5,690 nt of DNA. Origin: an uncultured Clostridia bacterium (GTDB lineage: Bacteria > Bacillota > Clostridia > Oscillospirales > Acutalibacteraceae). The notes beneath the pieces were generated by a model, which saw only the letters and a program-made list of their open reading frames with translations, did no database searches and was not told the DNA's origin. How positions within the stretch are numbered: position 1 is the first letter of the stretch; each line of letters opens with the position of its first letter. Where the stretch lies: the NCBI GenBank assembly GCA_958445555.1, contig CAUCSW010000057.1:1-5690 (forward strand). Direction: 5' to 3'. The position numbers and the translations under genes were made by a program. Below are positions 5,127 to 5,690 of this stretch, piece by piece.

Positions 5127-5690
5127 TCAGACCTTCTTAGCCGCAAAGGAGTCTTTAAGAGCCACCGTGCGGTTGATAACGAGATGATCGGGGGTCGAGG
5201 TCGTGTCGATGCAAAAATACCCCTGCCTCATAAACTGATATGTCGTTCCCGCAGGATCGTTTTTGAGCGAAGGCTCGCATTTGCATCCTTCCAGCACCTT
5301 GAGCGAATCGGGGTTGAGGTTGTCGGCAAACGAGGAAACGCCCTCTTCGTCAGACGGGTTTTCGACATTGAACAGGCGGTCGTAAAGCTTCACGGTCGCA
5401 TCAACGCAGTCGTCGGCGCATACCCAGTGCAATGTTCCCTTCACCTTACGCCCGTCGGGAGAATCTCCGCCCCTTGTCTCGGGATCGTAGGTCACATGGA
5501 CGCAGGTGATGTTGCCGTTTTCGTCGGTCTCGTGAGAGGCATATTTTACGAAATACGCCGATTTGAGACGCACTTCCTTTTCGGGGCAGAGCCTGAAGTA
5601 TTTCGGGGGAGGCGTGAGCTCAAAGTCGCTCTTTTCGATGTAGAGATTTCTTGTAAAGGTTATTTCCCTGGTCCCGAGCTCGGGCTTTGA
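5127..5690 (-). CDS. glnS: Glutaminyl-tRNA synthetase, C-terminal part (5' end beyond the window)
   Basis: The minus-strand frame is open from the right edge to the TGA at 5127-5129, giving the last 187 residues of a protein of about 550. They match the anticodon-binding beta-barrel region of class I GlnRS: NLYIEKSDF (15-23), EVRLKSAYFVK (39-49), YDPETRGG (68-75), GRKVKGTLHW (80-89), YDRLF (103-107), NPDSL (126-130), RQGYFC (155-160) and NRTVALKD (173-180). The catalytic Rossmann domain with its HIGH and KMSKS-type motifs lies outside. The enzyme charges tRNA-Gln directly with glutamine and ATP in the cytosol. A direct GlnRS is less common in Firmicutes than the GatCAB transamidation route but occurs in many Clostridia. 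The gene is the upstream member of a pair with the Nif3-family gene. Confidence 0.95.
   Translation of the reverse strand, partial: SKPELGTREITFTRNLYIEKSDFELTPPPKYFRLCPEKEVRLKSAYFVKYASHETDENGNITCVHVTYDPETRGGDSPDGRKVKGTLHWVCADDCVDATVKLYDRLFNVENPSDEEGVSSFADNLNPDSLKVLEGCKCEPSLKNDPAGTTYQFMRQGYFCIDTTSTPDHLVINRTVALKDSFAAKKV

Noticed and set aside
5124..5690. Plus-strand open frame opposite glnS to the window edge
   Set aside because: The minus strand encodes clear GlnRS sequence; the plus frame has no motif or RBS.

Overview
The window looks like the chromosome of an endospore-forming member of the Firmicutes, most likely an uncultured clostridial (Oscillospiraceae-like) bacterium. It carries a clear sporulation sigma factor sigma-G, an MgtE magnesium channel, a bacterial glutaminyl-tRNA synthetase and a Nif3/YqfO-family protein. 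GC content is medium, and the gaps between genes are unusually long and rich in repeats. The order-level placement is inference from gene content and style, not from a search.

Layout. Bases 1-456 (minus strand) hold the N-terminal part of a membrane-anchored alpha/beta hydrolase that runs off the left edge. A divergent gap of about 600 bases follows. It contains a strong plus-strand promoter (609-637) and a roughly 410-nt leader full of hairpins in front of mgtE (1056-2423). After mgtE come a rho-independent terminator (2485-2521), a hairpin with a tRNA-type T-loop (2587-2625), and a 270-bp MITE-like element with 24/25-bp terminal inverted repeats (2627-2898). Next are a possible promoter and an RBS-masking hairpin in front of sigG (3003-3764). 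The 600 bases after sigG hold purine-rich repeats, a 157-bp multi-branched inverted-repeat structure, pyrimidine-rich repeats, a 17-bp-stem bidirectional terminator and an AT-rich tail. The right end is a minus-strand operon, glnS (5127-5690, C-terminal part only) followed after 3 bases by nif3 (4374-5123), converging on sigG.

The genes do not form one pathway. mgtE handles magnesium uptake, sigG controls late forespore transcription, and glnS-nif3 is a housekeeping pair. I see no new multi-gene system. The most interesting material is non-coding: the mgtE leader, which does not match the M-box as far as I can read, the two fold-back intergenic elements, and the hairpin overlapping the sigG ribosome-binding site.
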